This document shows, piece by piece, positions 45,101 through 54,418 of a stretch of DNA of 64,000 nt (position 1 is the stretch's first letter; every line of letters starts with the position of its first letter). The DNA is from Trachythela sp. YZ-2020 (lineage: Eukaryota; Cnidaria; Anthozoa; Malacalcyonacea; Clavulariidae). The notes beneath the pieces are model-generated. The model did no database searches. It had not been told where the DNA came from and was given only the letters and a program-made list of their open reading frames with translations. The stretch covers positions 896,001 to 960,000 of the forward strand of contig JADLSH010000379.1 of assembly GCA_016169945.1 (NCBI GenBank). The letters are read 5' to 3'. The position numbers were made by a program, and so were the translations under genes.

Positions 45101-47966
45101 GTTTTCGTACTGCATATTTGCGGGTGGAAGAGTCCGCTTTGGCGCGAGTGCCGGGCGGCACTGCTGAGTGCTGGGCCACCGTAGCCACCCACCGTGGGCA
45201 GAGCCCTGTCAGTATATCCCTGTACCTCTGATCACGCTGAAGTGACACTCGTTTCGCTTGACGATCAATCAAACTTGTACGACTTCTTGTTTTTTTCCAT
45301 GAATAATAAAATTTCACTAAACTGCTGACTGATTTGTCTTGAAGCTGAAAATAAACCATAATAACGAAGTTCTGAATGCTTTGGTTTATTCATACCTCAT
45401 ATTTTATAAACCTAATAAGTCAATCCACCCTTTTGGAGGTTGACCTGCAAGGGGTAGACGTGCGCTGGAGCTCAACTTTTCGGACAAACTAGTATAATAT
45501 ACACATGAGAAAACTGTTAACATACATTTTAGTATTAATATAGTTATAATATAGCTTACGCTTTGTTGGAGTTTCTTGAACGACTTTCCATGTGAATTGA
45601 AAGCTTGTTCAAATAGTACTTTATCTTCCATACTCCATTCATCTAGTAGAATAGTCATGCATGAAAATGTGGTCCCTACTGGAAGGGTTTGGGTGACTGG
45701 GGAGGACAAAAATCAGATATAGTCATGCTTTCACAACCATCACAGCTACAATCAAATGTTGACTGTCTTCTTTTGAAGAAGGGGGAATGCTGACTTTTTT
45801 CTGGGGGAAGCTGACTTTTCCCAGGAAAGCTAACTTCATCTGGAGAAGGGGGGGCTGACTGCTTCAGAAGGAGGGCAGTTACTTCTTCATTCAAATGGGG
45901 TAGCTGACTACTTCCTGGGGAAGGGGGAGATGACTTCTTCTGGGGAATGCGGGTCACTTCTTCATGAGAAGGGGGGAAATTACTTTTTCAGGGGAAGGGG
46001 GAAAGTTGACTTCTTCTTCTGGGGAGGGGGCAAGCTGACTTCTTCCAGGGAAGGGGGGAGATGACCTATCCTAGAAAGGGGAGGGGGGCTGACTTTGCAT
46101 GTCACAAACCTCCAGCTAGAACTAACATTATTTCATCCAGATCATACACATACACTATCCAATATATACTGCTTTCCATGTACCAAGGTTGTATACCTAC
46201 CAGGAAAAGGTGTAAAATTGGCCAAGTCTGTAAGTGATCGATCAATATTATGTTTGTGCCAAAACAACATTCCAAGAGCCTTCAAATAAGCAAATAAAGA
46301 ATGTTTAGCTAAACTACCAGACAGTGTCACTTTTTGGGCACACCAGTGAGCGAACCCCAAAGAGGGTCCAAAATTTAGATGGTTGAAACTTAGTGTCCAG
46401 GGATATGTCATTCCTCCATAATGAGATGATTTGGGGACATTTGTTTGGGTGCGGAAACCATTAAACCTTTAGTGCGGGCTTGTACACCATGCATTGAAAT
46501 TCTTGGTTTTACCTGTTCCATATTATACCCATGCTTGTCTTTTGCTCTTTGTAAATACTCATCCACTGGTGAAAAATAAATTATAATTTTTATTATCGAA
46601 TAGATATCTTGGTAAAATCTTATCAATACTGCTCAATTATATTGACTGTTATTTCAATCCCTTAGATTTAATTTAATTTACAATTCAAACCCAACACACT
46701 TGTTGTGATTAAGAGGAAACTTTCAACAAACTTACATTTTTGATCGCTAATGTTTACATTTGGCGACCATACCAACAGCGCCTTGTGAGAAGGTTCATAT
46801 TTGTCTTTATCTAAAAATGGTTTTAATGGTTTAAATTAAAGCTGATGATGGCAGGTATATATGAGGACCACAATATGTTTTCAGGCAGGATCTGTGATGA
46901 CTGGTAGCAAGCAACTGGCGAGATGGTCAGGAAATTTAAGCACAGAATTTTGAAATGGGTCATTCCAGAAAACATACACCTCCCCCACAGAGGAAATAAG
47001 AAGTTAACCCTCCCCCTCCCTTTGGATGTCCTAGTACATTTTGGTAAATATCGGTCAACAGTCATGCTATTTGGGAATGCTCGGGACAACACAGCTATCT
47101 GAAATGTGCTGGGAAAATGGCACTTCAGAGACCCACTTAATTATAACGCGAGGGCACATTAGGGCCTATTTCCTACTCAAATACCAGGGGAGGCACCATG
47201 AAATCTCTCAGCATACAGTAGCGGATGCCATCCCTGAAAAATACATTTGCTAATGTTTTTTGTTTCAACCACTGATTTCAACTTAAGTATTGAAGACGAT
47301 ACTCCAGCTATGTTTAGAGGCCACTGGAATAAAGTATATGCCACAGGTCACCCAACCATAAAAACATTGACTAAAATCACAACTTATTTTCTTTCTATAA
47401 TTTCTGTGAATTTCTATTTGGTGAACAAACGTATCACTATTCTTTTATAATCAACATAACAATCTTAACATACATCTACATTTGGTATTAATATTTAATG
47501 AATTGCTATCTTGAAATATCAAGCATGAAATATTCATTTTACCCAATCTCTAAGTATAAACGAAATTTCGCCTTGGCAGCGACATTTACAAGCCAAAACT
47601 CCTAAATTTAACACAAAATTTAAACAAAGCAACGCTAGCGATTTGAGGTGAACTTTTCTTCGGGCCACGAACGCTTCCGAGCTGAGAGCTCGGAGCAAAA
47701 AATTTAAACAGTTCAACAAAAAAATACACTTGCCAATAATTAATTCTGGCACAAGGGCTTGATATTCTTCGCCAACTCTCATGCCATGTTCTGTAAATAT
47801 TTAGAAATATTTAGACTTCATTTTAGGCTAAATAACTAGCTTGTAAAATGGTCAGAAGCTCACCCGTCTCGCCGTCGCTTTCGTTGGATTGGACTTCGTC
47901 TATATCCATCGATTCGGCTTTTATACTTCCCGGTTTCTTCATAATTGACTTCGATTTGTCTGCCAT
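39147..47966 (-). CDS. RCOR: CoREST (REST corepressor) orthologue
   Basis: CoREST scaffolds LSD1 and HDAC1/2 on nucleosomes. Exons in transcript order: 47864-47966 (start [11 protein letters not shown], acidic), 47734-47790 ([13 protein letters not shown]), about 46745-46812 ([14 protein letters not shown]), about 46505-46570 ([11 protein letters not shown]), about 46200-46290 ([19 protein letters not shown]2 end), about 45560-45650 ([16 protein letters not shown]1), about 45220-45350 ([19 protein letters not shown]), about 44560-44620 (acidic), about 44230-44262, 42906-43006 and about 42257-42352 (zinc finger), about 41470-41651 ([15 protein letters not shown]1-binding coil), about 40540-40605 and 39911-40143 ([10 protein letters not shown] to YGKDFQAM and [22 protein letters not shown]2), 39147-39300 (Pro-rich PPPLIKPTP tail as in RCOR2/3). 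The end of the tail was not found; the exon join near 42.25/41.65 kb is unresolved. The zinc finger is not part of vertebrate RCOR proteins as I know them. Confidence 0.92.
39570..39795. repeat. 114-bp family, long copy
   Basis: Carries GCTTCAGTTTGACTC, GGTTTCCTCCCGTAGTGACC and GGAGAACAGTTTAGAACTC, with the longer flank seen at 22330-22505 and 63745-63905, inside CoREST. Confidence 0.7.
40670..40765. repeat. 114-bp family, short copy
   Basis: One partial unit with GGAACAGTTTAGAACTGATA and GAGCTAGCAAGTATCACTAA in a CoREST intron. Confidence 0.7.
41729..41931. mobile_element. MITE with CACAGTATAGAGACGACC ends
   Basis: The left end CACAGTATAGAGACGACCAG continues through GTAGGGCCACTC and is mirrored at the right end. 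It directly abuts the next element at 41936. Confidence 0.9.
41936..42175. mobile_element. CTCATCAACT element, compact copy
   Basis: The reverse-orientation relative of 27566-28070: it has GTCAAACGAGAACAAGAGTT, GGATATTACCACGCGTACC and CTTGACCGGGGCTTCA in mirrored order. Only a few ATGAGAGTTGATGAG units lie in the middle. Confidence 0.85.
42450..42845. mobile_element. CAGGGCTC-ended MITE, copy 2
   Basis: Inverted orientation relative to 8817-9175. It shares CAGGGCTCAAAATAACGG ends, repeated GACCGGTCA blocks and the ACTGTAGTGCTTTC region. It lies about 60 bp from the CoREST zinc-finger exon. Confidence 0.85.
43505..43800 (+). mobile_element. tRNA-derived SINE
   Basis: A tRNA-like head with GTTAGCGCGCTGCCC and GGTCGAGGGCACGG is followed by CATGTAAGTTGAGAT, TTTTTCTCCGGGTACTCCGG and a GACTAACTAACTAACC segment. 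Shares TCATGTAAGTTGAGAT and the head with 56620-56860. Confidence 0.65.
44346..44522. repeat. Long-armed GAAGGGCCTTCGC foldback
   Basis: The arms are about 80 bp each (AATAGAGCGGGTCTTTTGGA through GAAGGCCCTTCGTCTG and the mirrored copy), separated by about 12 bases at 44429-44441. Pieces of the same motif (GAAGGGCCTTCGCTCGAA) also occur at about 23560, 37200 and 52804. Confidence 0.9.
45690..46095. repeat. GGGGAAG/CTGACTTCTTC degenerate minisatellite
   Basis: Imperfect units of about 28-32 bp (GGGGAAGGGGGAGATGACTT) repeat over 400 bp between the ELM2 and SANT1 exons of CoREST. The G runs could form quadruplexes in RNA or DNA. The Pro/Ser-rich open frame on the minus strand comes from this repeat. 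Confidence 0.8.
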
Positions 47967-48133
47967 GTCTTGAATTGAAATCCCCGAGTTATTTCATGAT
48001 TTTTACAAAGATTTTAGCGATTTAAAATCGTCAAACAATGGCCGCCGTGAAACACAGCAGCCAGAAAACATACGGGGGCCCTGTGGCAAAGCGTCGCGAC
48101 AATAGAAACACGCGTGTTACTGGTGAAGCGTGT

Positions 48134-48229
48134 CACGTGACGAGCATTATGCATGGTTATTAATGGTATATCGCACAACTGTGTGTAAATAATAACCGGT
48201 ATTAATGAATGCCGGTGTTTGGCCACGTG
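48134..48229. promoter_or_regulatory. Two CACGTG E-boxes upstream of CoREST
   Basis: CACGTG occurs at 48134-48139, within the symmetric GTCACGTGAC, and again at 48224-48229, 170-260 bp upstream of the CoREST start codon. These are consensus bHLH-ZIP sites; function is inferred from position only. Confidence 0.3.
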
Positions 48230-48674
48230 TGTAGAGACAACAGGTGTCCAATATTTGGAGTAATTATTATACTGGAATAAGTCGTGTTAAATCTGTTATT
48301 TATTGCCCATTTAATAGTCTGGTATTAGACCGTGATTAGACAGAGTAAAATAGATACGTGGCAAATCTGCTATTTACAAATCTACACCGACACGGTCATT
48401 TAAAGGTTAAGCCAGACGGTTAAATTGCCACAATCTACAAGAGATATTAAGGGAGACAGTATATTATATGTTTATGTTCCAATTTCTAACGGTTTTCCAT
48501 TGACAAATAAAACCTGGTGCAAGACAGAGTAGAATGAATCGGTAGCAGATCTGCTACATTGCCACTTCATCACTTAAAGGTTTGAATGGAAATTAACTCA
48601 TGTAAACATTGTCATCATGTAAACATTAATTTGTTACAAAAATTGAACTAGATTCTATTATGAACTACTGTCAG

Positions 48675-48750
48675 TAACTAGATCTACTGGGTAACTCTTT
48701 CAGTTGCATTTAAACTGTTCCCCCTAAAGGCCGAGCATTGTCCAGCGTTA
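48675..48750. repeat. 114-bp family, partial copy
   Basis: A diverged single copy (GGGTAACTCTTTCAGTTGCA, CCCCCTAAAGG) in the CoREST-DTD gap. Confidence 0.55.
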
Positions 48751-49052
48751 CACGAAAGAAAACCTACGGTGTAGATGTAACCATAGATGCACTTGTTACC
48801 ACCGTGCCATTTGCACCACACAGCGAATCCTTGACGTCATCAGCGAGTGCCGTGCTTTTTAGAAGCTTTGTATTACACAGGGCCTTTTCCAGTGGCAGTG
48901 AATCACTGGAAACAAGGTTAAAAGTCGCATTGTATTTCGATTGTGTTTATCAATGTTTAATATTATGTATTACAATGTACACAAACCAGCTTTAATATTT
49001 CATAACGTTTTGGGCAGTGATTTTAAACAAAACCTACTATAAAATCAAAATA

Positions 49053-49219
49053 TTGGGTTTGGTGGATAATCCAAGTGAGTAGATATATACACAATTTAAG
49101 ACCTAACCAGGAACGGTTGCGAAAAATGCAACACTAAGTCCTCTGGCAGGAATCGAACCCACGGCCCTGCGATTCCGGTGCAGCGCTCTAACCAACTAAC
49201 CAACTGAGCTACATAGGCC
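49053..49219 (-). mobile_element. tRNA-derived SINE, reverse copy
   Basis: The tRNA-like head occupies 49139-49219 on the minus strand, with A and B boxes (TAGCTCAGTTGG; GGTTCGATTCC) and an internal duplication of TTGGTTAG. The tail (GCATTTTTCGCAACCGTTCC, then GTGTATATATCTACTCACTT) extends to about 49053. Confidence 0.85.
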
Positions 49220-49224
49220 AGTTG

Positions 49225-49425
49225 CTGAGCTGTAACCGTAAGTTCTGTATATATAGGTTTGTGGGCCGTGGTAACCGTAAGTTCTGTATATATAGGTTTG
49301 TGGGCCGTGGATTCAATTCCTGCCAGAGGACCTAGTGTTGCATTTTTCGCAACCGTTCCTGGTTAGGTCTTAAATTGTGTATATATCTACTCACTTGGAT
49401 TATCCACCAAACCCAGTATTCTAGT
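49225..49425 (+). mobile_element. tRNA-derived SINE, truncated forward copy
   Basis: The tRNA-like 5' half is lost. A 39-bp piece, GTAACCGTAAGTTCTGTATA through GGGCCGTGG, is tandemly duplicated, followed by the B-box side and the full tail. The tail is 257 bp from that of the next copy. Confidence 0.8.
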
Positions 49426-49489
49426 TCAACCAAGTGAAGTGCAAAAATATCTTTGAAGTTTACCTTATCACAACCCGCACACCCGATCA

Positions 49490-49690
49490 CCTATATATAC
49501 AGAACCAGCAACTGGCCTCTGTAGCTCAGTTGGTTAGAGCGCTGCACCGGAATCGCAGGGCCGTGGGTTCAATTCCTGCCAGAGGACCTAGTGTTGCATT
49601 TTTCGCAACCGTTCCTGGTTAGGTCTTAAATTGTGTATATATCTACTCACTTGGATTATCCACCAAATCCAGTATTCTAGTTCAACCAAG
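49490..49690 (+). mobile_element. tRNA-derived SINE, complete forward copy
   Basis: The tRNA-like part (49515-49588) folds into a cloverleaf with box A TAGCTCAGTTGG and box B GGTTCAATTCC. The anticodon stem has a mismatch and the loop lacks the invariant U33. The acceptor stem also has a terminal mismatch, and no CCA-type context is present. These features plus the shared tail identify a SINE head rather than a working tRNA gene. Confidence 0.85.
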
Positions 49691-50065
49691 TGAAGTGCAA
49701 AAAAATCTTTGAAGTTTACAAAATCAAAAGTTTGGAACGGAAGCGTGATGATATTTGCATGATTACTGAGGTTCCTGATTATTTAAATACACGTATTCTA
49801 TATCAATATTTTGGTTAAACACACGAAAAAAAAGCTGGTCAGTTTTCACCGCTATTCAAGTCAAACATGCTTCTTTTCCGCTCTTCCAATTTCTCGAACG
49901 TGACGGATGGCGCTTTAGGAGTTTAGCATTTTGTCTCCAGTTAATTTCCGTTCTGACTTGCTCTAAGTCACAGCTGTCTTTCGCTCTGCGTGTCGTCTCC
50001 AGGGAAATATCAGTTTGACATATTGGTATACAGGCATGAACATACAAATTTGCAATTATTTCATG

Positions 50066-52204
50066 CTACTCCGAACTTTTTTCTGTCACTTGATTTGTGG
50101 ATGATTCTCCTGTGGTCGAGGCCTGTAAACAGCAAATGTGAAAATTACTAGAATCAGTGATGAAAATCTTTTTTAATTTTGATGCATGAAGTAGTTATAT
50201 AATCAGTTTCTACTCAAAATACTTTCTTCAGAATTAATTTTACCTCATTTTTGGCTGAAGGAGAATCAATTTGAATTGTAACTGGACCATCATTTTGGAT
50301 TTCTACTTGCATATACGCTGCAAATTTTCCATCTAAAAATATTGGTTTTGTCATTTATTTATCATGAATTTTGGTATAGATGAATTCTGTCTGTCAATAT
50401 CAAGTGGATATTTCATCTCAGTAAACCTTTAATTTTCTCTGGTTGGTATCTTTTTGTCATTTCTGCCAGAAATTCTTCGTAAAATTGTTGGGATTTCTCA
50501 CCATCCATTGCCTTGTGGAAATCAGGCTTATTTCCTTTTAAGGTGCACATCAATGTGAACTGAAATGACATAATGATTGGAAATTGTATTAATCTAGAGA
50601 AACTATTTTGGGGTTGGAGGCAATCCCTCACCTTTGTCAACTGCTAGTATCCGCCACTGAAAATACCGCAAATTGGGGCACATTACTGCTTAAAGAATTA
50701 ACAAGAGACAGACAGGTAGTCTGGTTAACCCCACTATTATACATTAGGATGCATTGCAACTTAAAGGGTTTATTATTAGCATGACAAAATTACTGGATGG
50801 TGATTGGTTGAGAGGAGTACAATTATTTCATTAATTGTACTGCAGTACAATTAATGATTTTCCCAAAACAAACAAAATGGCGGAAATTTTGTCATGCTAA
50901 TAATAAACAAGTAATCATGCGATGTCGCTCGTACAATTAGGGATTAATAGTACTCGTGATGTTTGAAAATTTTGGCAAAATTTCCAAACATCACTCGTAA
51001 TTGTACTATTAATCCCTATGTAACCTATACTAGGCTTTCAAAATAAGCCACCGGAGTTCCGGCGGCTACTTTAAGTTTTACTGCCGGCTACTTTTCATCT
51101 GGTCCGAGCAAAAATAACAAGTAACGAATTTAAAGTAACGAATAGAGGAGTTAGCTTTTAGCTACCTTAATTTAGTTTGTTTGCTGTCGAAAAGGCAATA
51201 ATATAAAATTTACTGCAGAGTTTCATATCTCTGTGCGTTTTTTAAGCTTCCATGTGAGAGCATGCACCCAGACCCAGTTAGATGTTTTACTTTCTTGACT
51301 CTCGATCACTATTAGTCACAGATGGCTACTTTTTAGGGGCAGCCGACTACTTCAAATCATTCTGAAAGCCCTGTTAATCTCGTAGTTATTCACCTGACTG
51401 ACACAAAGAACTTCGTAATTTAGATCCATGACACTTTTCTTCCATCTTTTACCATCTTCCTCAAATAATCTCAACTTCAGGATTTTATTGGCTCTAAGTA
51501 GATTTAAGGAAGGTTTTAAAAATAAAAGGAATCACACAGTACAAAGAGGTAAATAGGTGAATAATTTCAATTGCAAAGCTGCTTATAGTCCATCAAGACC
51601 CATCATCCATCTGACAGATCATATATTCTGGTATAAACATATAAAGACAAACTATCAGTAGCAGTAGTAAAACTTTATTTCAAGAGGGAAACATATTCAT
51701 CATAATAGTATTATCTAGACAAACCAGCTAGGATAGTGCAGTCTATCTCACCAATGGTCCTGGGACCAGACTGGAAAGTAATAATTAATCATGCCTGATA
51801 TCTAGTACATCTCGTAGTATATTGATACACTTGGAAGATAATATATCAGACAAACTGTGTCTCAGCAGTAGAAAAACTTCACAGTCAATTTGTCTCGACA
51901 TATTATAAAATCCATGTGAAATATATACACACACAAAGTACTAACAAATAATCAATGTCCTTCTTTGTATCATCTCTGCCTATTCCAACCAGCACACACA
52001 GTCCTTCCTTGATTGAGCTAATTAATTCACCATCAACTAAATAAACGCAATGTTTCTATTTGCAACTGTTCGTCATCACATGCAAACGACGACATATTAG
52101 AAATATTTTACTGTAAATAGGAAATTCATCCATTATATATTAATATGCGATTTTCTCGTACCTGTAACACTTGCCTGCTTCACACGTTGAATTATCGCTC
52201 GCAT
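50066..52204 (-). CDS. DTD1: D-aminoacyl-tRNA deacylase
   Basis: Removes D-amino acids mischarged onto tRNA (and Gly from tRNA-Ala) in the cytosol, as a homodimer. Six exons: about 52161-52204 (start MRAIIQRVKQASVT), about 51945-52033 (DGELISSIKEGLCVLVGIG), about 51395-51497 (RANKILKLRLFEEDG, MDLNYEVLCVSQ), about 50432-50559 (FTLMCTLKGNKPDFHKAM), about 50245-50332 (AAYMQVEIQNDGPVT), and 50066 to about 50123 with a Ser/Thr-rich end. The two family signatures are present: SQ|FTL, split by an intron, and NDGPVT, holding the Gly-cisPro that excludes L-amino acids. Length of about 165 residues is normal, with a shorter tail than human DTD1. Confidence 0.97.
50769..51018. repeat. Two adjacent inverted repeats
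   Basis: TTTATTATTAGCATGACAAA at 50769 mirrors the end at about 50912. GGGATTAATAGTAC...GATGTTTG at about 50940 mirrors the end at 51018. The interior has the palindrome TAATTGTACTGCAGTACAATTA. Intronic in DTD1; probably two fused foldback elements. Confidence 0.8.
51032..51372. mobile_element. AGGCTTTCA-ended MITE
   Basis: The ends AGGCTTTCAAAAT and ATTCTGAAAGCCCT are inverted. GGCTACTTTTTAGGGGC near the right end echoes GGCGGCTACTTTAAG near the left. Intronic in DTD1. Confidence 0.6.
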
Positions 52205-52869
52205 CTTATTAAGGAAAAGAACAAAATTCGCAAAGATTTTAATTCATACTTTTGCAAAATTTAGAAACTTCCCTGTGCGCTAAACAGTAACTTTCAATGC
52301 ACGAATAACCGCTGACCACAATACTTGAGTGCAACGGGCTCAGAACGTGCCGTCATTTGCATCTAATGATGAACACGCTTGGAACTTCAATGTTGGTCAT
52401 TGAACTCTAAGTAACTTAGAACACTAAGTTTACTTAGAGTTCAATGTGTTTGGTTCAGTTGCCTGTTATATTATTGCATTTATTAAAGAAAACTTCATTA
52501 ATGCCCATGTCAAATGTTGGTACGACTTCTTCTTGTGGGTAGGAGACTATAAATTGTCGATATAACTCGGCATAAAATGACTTGATATGACTGGAATGGC
52601 TGCTCTAATACATGAATCTAAACTAAAACAATAAACAATAAACAAGCTGTAAAATTTAGAGTAGACAAGGCTCACTTACAAGGGCTAGGACATTAGTCAA
52701 GGGAAAAGTGTTTACATGGAAAGTAAAAGTATGGGACAATAAGGTAACAAGATATATCTGCACAAAAGCTGATGTAATGTGTTTATCTGTCTACTAATTT
52801 CTCCTGACGAAGGGCTTTAGCTCGAAACGTCGAGATTTTGTTTATATCTTTTAGGCACACGCGAAGCAA

Positions 52870-53230
52870 CCCTCAATTTGTTCTATATAAGGCAGAAGAA
52901 AAAAAGGTGGAAGAAGAAGAAAAGGTGGAAGAAAGGGTGGAAGAAGAAGAAAAGGCGGAAGAAGAAGAAGAAGAAAAGGTGGAAGAAGAAGAAAGGTGGA
53001 AGAAGGAGAAGAAAAGGTGAAAGAAGAAGAAAAGGTAGAAGAAGAAAGGATGAAGAACAAGAGGTGGAAGAAGAAGATCCTTGATCTTCAAGTTGATCCT
53101 TGATCTACAGATTAGATTGATCCTTGATCTTCAGATTGATCCTTGATCTTCAAGTTGATCCTTGATCTTCAGATTAGATTGATCCTTGATCTTCAGATTG
53201 ATCCTTGATCTTCGATCTTCAGATTGATCG
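52870..53230. repeat. GAA-rich purine tract and GATCCTTGATCTTCA repeat
   Basis: From 52890 to 53075 one strand is nearly pure purine with AAGGTGGAAGAAGAAG units. From 53080 to 53230 units of TTGATCCTTGATCTTCAGA, about 19-33 bp, repeat. The Glu/Lys-rich open frames are repeat artefacts. Confidence 0.9.
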
Positions 53231-54129
53231 ATAAAACCAAAATAATAATCGATCTTGATTAATTCACTTACTGTGACAAAAAAACTATGTATTTGGGGGT
53301 TTTCTCTGAGATTCTACCATTAAACACCTCAATTATTTGGTCAATCTGTCTATATAAACAGTATAACTATTCAAGTCAAGAATACCAGCTATTTTGCCAT
53401 TTTGTAGCCTGTCCCTTTACGGCGCAGTCCGCCTTCATAGTTAACCAATCAGATTACCATCCGCGTTCATTTAGCCAATCAGATTGCCAGTTTTTTTATC
53501 TGGTTAATGCTTGCAATCGCTCAATAACTTATCGTTTACACGAAAAAAATTAAACTACACCTCTCAGTACGTTCTAATTCATTAGAGAGATAAATACATG
53601 ACTATTATAAAAGATCAAAATAATTAACATTATTTTCTCACTCTGACAAGTGATGGTTGACCAAAATTGCCGGTTGAAATCGATCGACCGTCCCCTGTTT
53701 TTTCAACAAACAATTGCAACTTTTTAGACTTACGGTTGCAAAATTTCGGGGTATCACCATCGCTAATTTGTCATAACTGAAAATATTTTTCTATAAAGAA
53801 AACTACAGTTTATTTTACAACTAACCAATCAAGCATGCGACGTTGTCGGATTCCTGTCTGTGCCAGTGGTGTGACCAAACTATTTGCAGGTGAATAACAC
53901 TGGTTCGGTCGCAGTATGGTTGGAATCATGTGTTTTGTTATCATAAATTTTTTTTTTCTGGAAAGGAAAGATGGTGATAATTACAACCGTTTGTAGTAGT
54001 TTGTATTATCGCCGTGGTGGGTAATTTAACTAATTTTGCAAAACTAGACTTGCAAACTAGCCTGCGAACAGATGCAAAGGCCAATGGCCTATTTCATTAA
54101 CTCAAACTAAACCCAACTACACACGCAAC
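53231..54129. other. Intergenic gap between DTD1 and the SHLD2-like gene
   Basis: No gene recognised. Two AACCAATCAGATT segments stand near 53440-53480. The open frame at 53287-53553 shows no protein family features. Confidence 0.4.
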
Positions 54130-54415
54130 AATATCACAGCTTGTAACAAGTCTGCCAACAAGCCGTCAACAAGTTGTTCCAACAAGTCCGTTACATGCTT
54201 GATATAACAATATTGTTACAACCTTGAGTTGTCAACCTTGTAACATTCTTGTTGTATCATGGCTGTGACAGACCTGTTAGAACAACCTTGTAACAAGTCT
54301 GATAATGCCATCAAGCTTGTTACAAGTTGTTAACAGCTTGTTCCAAACTTGTTACTACAACTGGGAACAAGCAGTGGGAAGACAACTTGTGAACAGATTT
54401 GTAACAACACATTTG
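54130..54415. repeat. CAACTTGTTACAAG-type dispersed repeat
   Basis: Repeated CTTGTAACAAGTCTG, CAACAAGTTGTTCCAAC and AACAAGTTG motifs in both orientations, ending a few bases beyond the stop codon of the SHLD2-like gene, so it probably lies in its 3' UTR. Confidence 0.6.
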
Positions 54416-54418
54416 AAT

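Noticed and set aside
45676..45957. Pro/Ser-rich minus-strand frame in the CoREST locus
   Set aside because: Comes from the degenerate G-rich minisatellite in an intron; splice sites for ELM2 and SANT1 exons bypass it.
49515..49588. Functional tRNA gene
   Set aside because: Anticodon-stem mismatch, missing U33, terminal acceptor mismatch and a shared SINE tail in three copies.
52838..53091. Glu/Lys-rich and Phe/Ser-rich frames
   Set aside because: GAA purine-tract artefacts.
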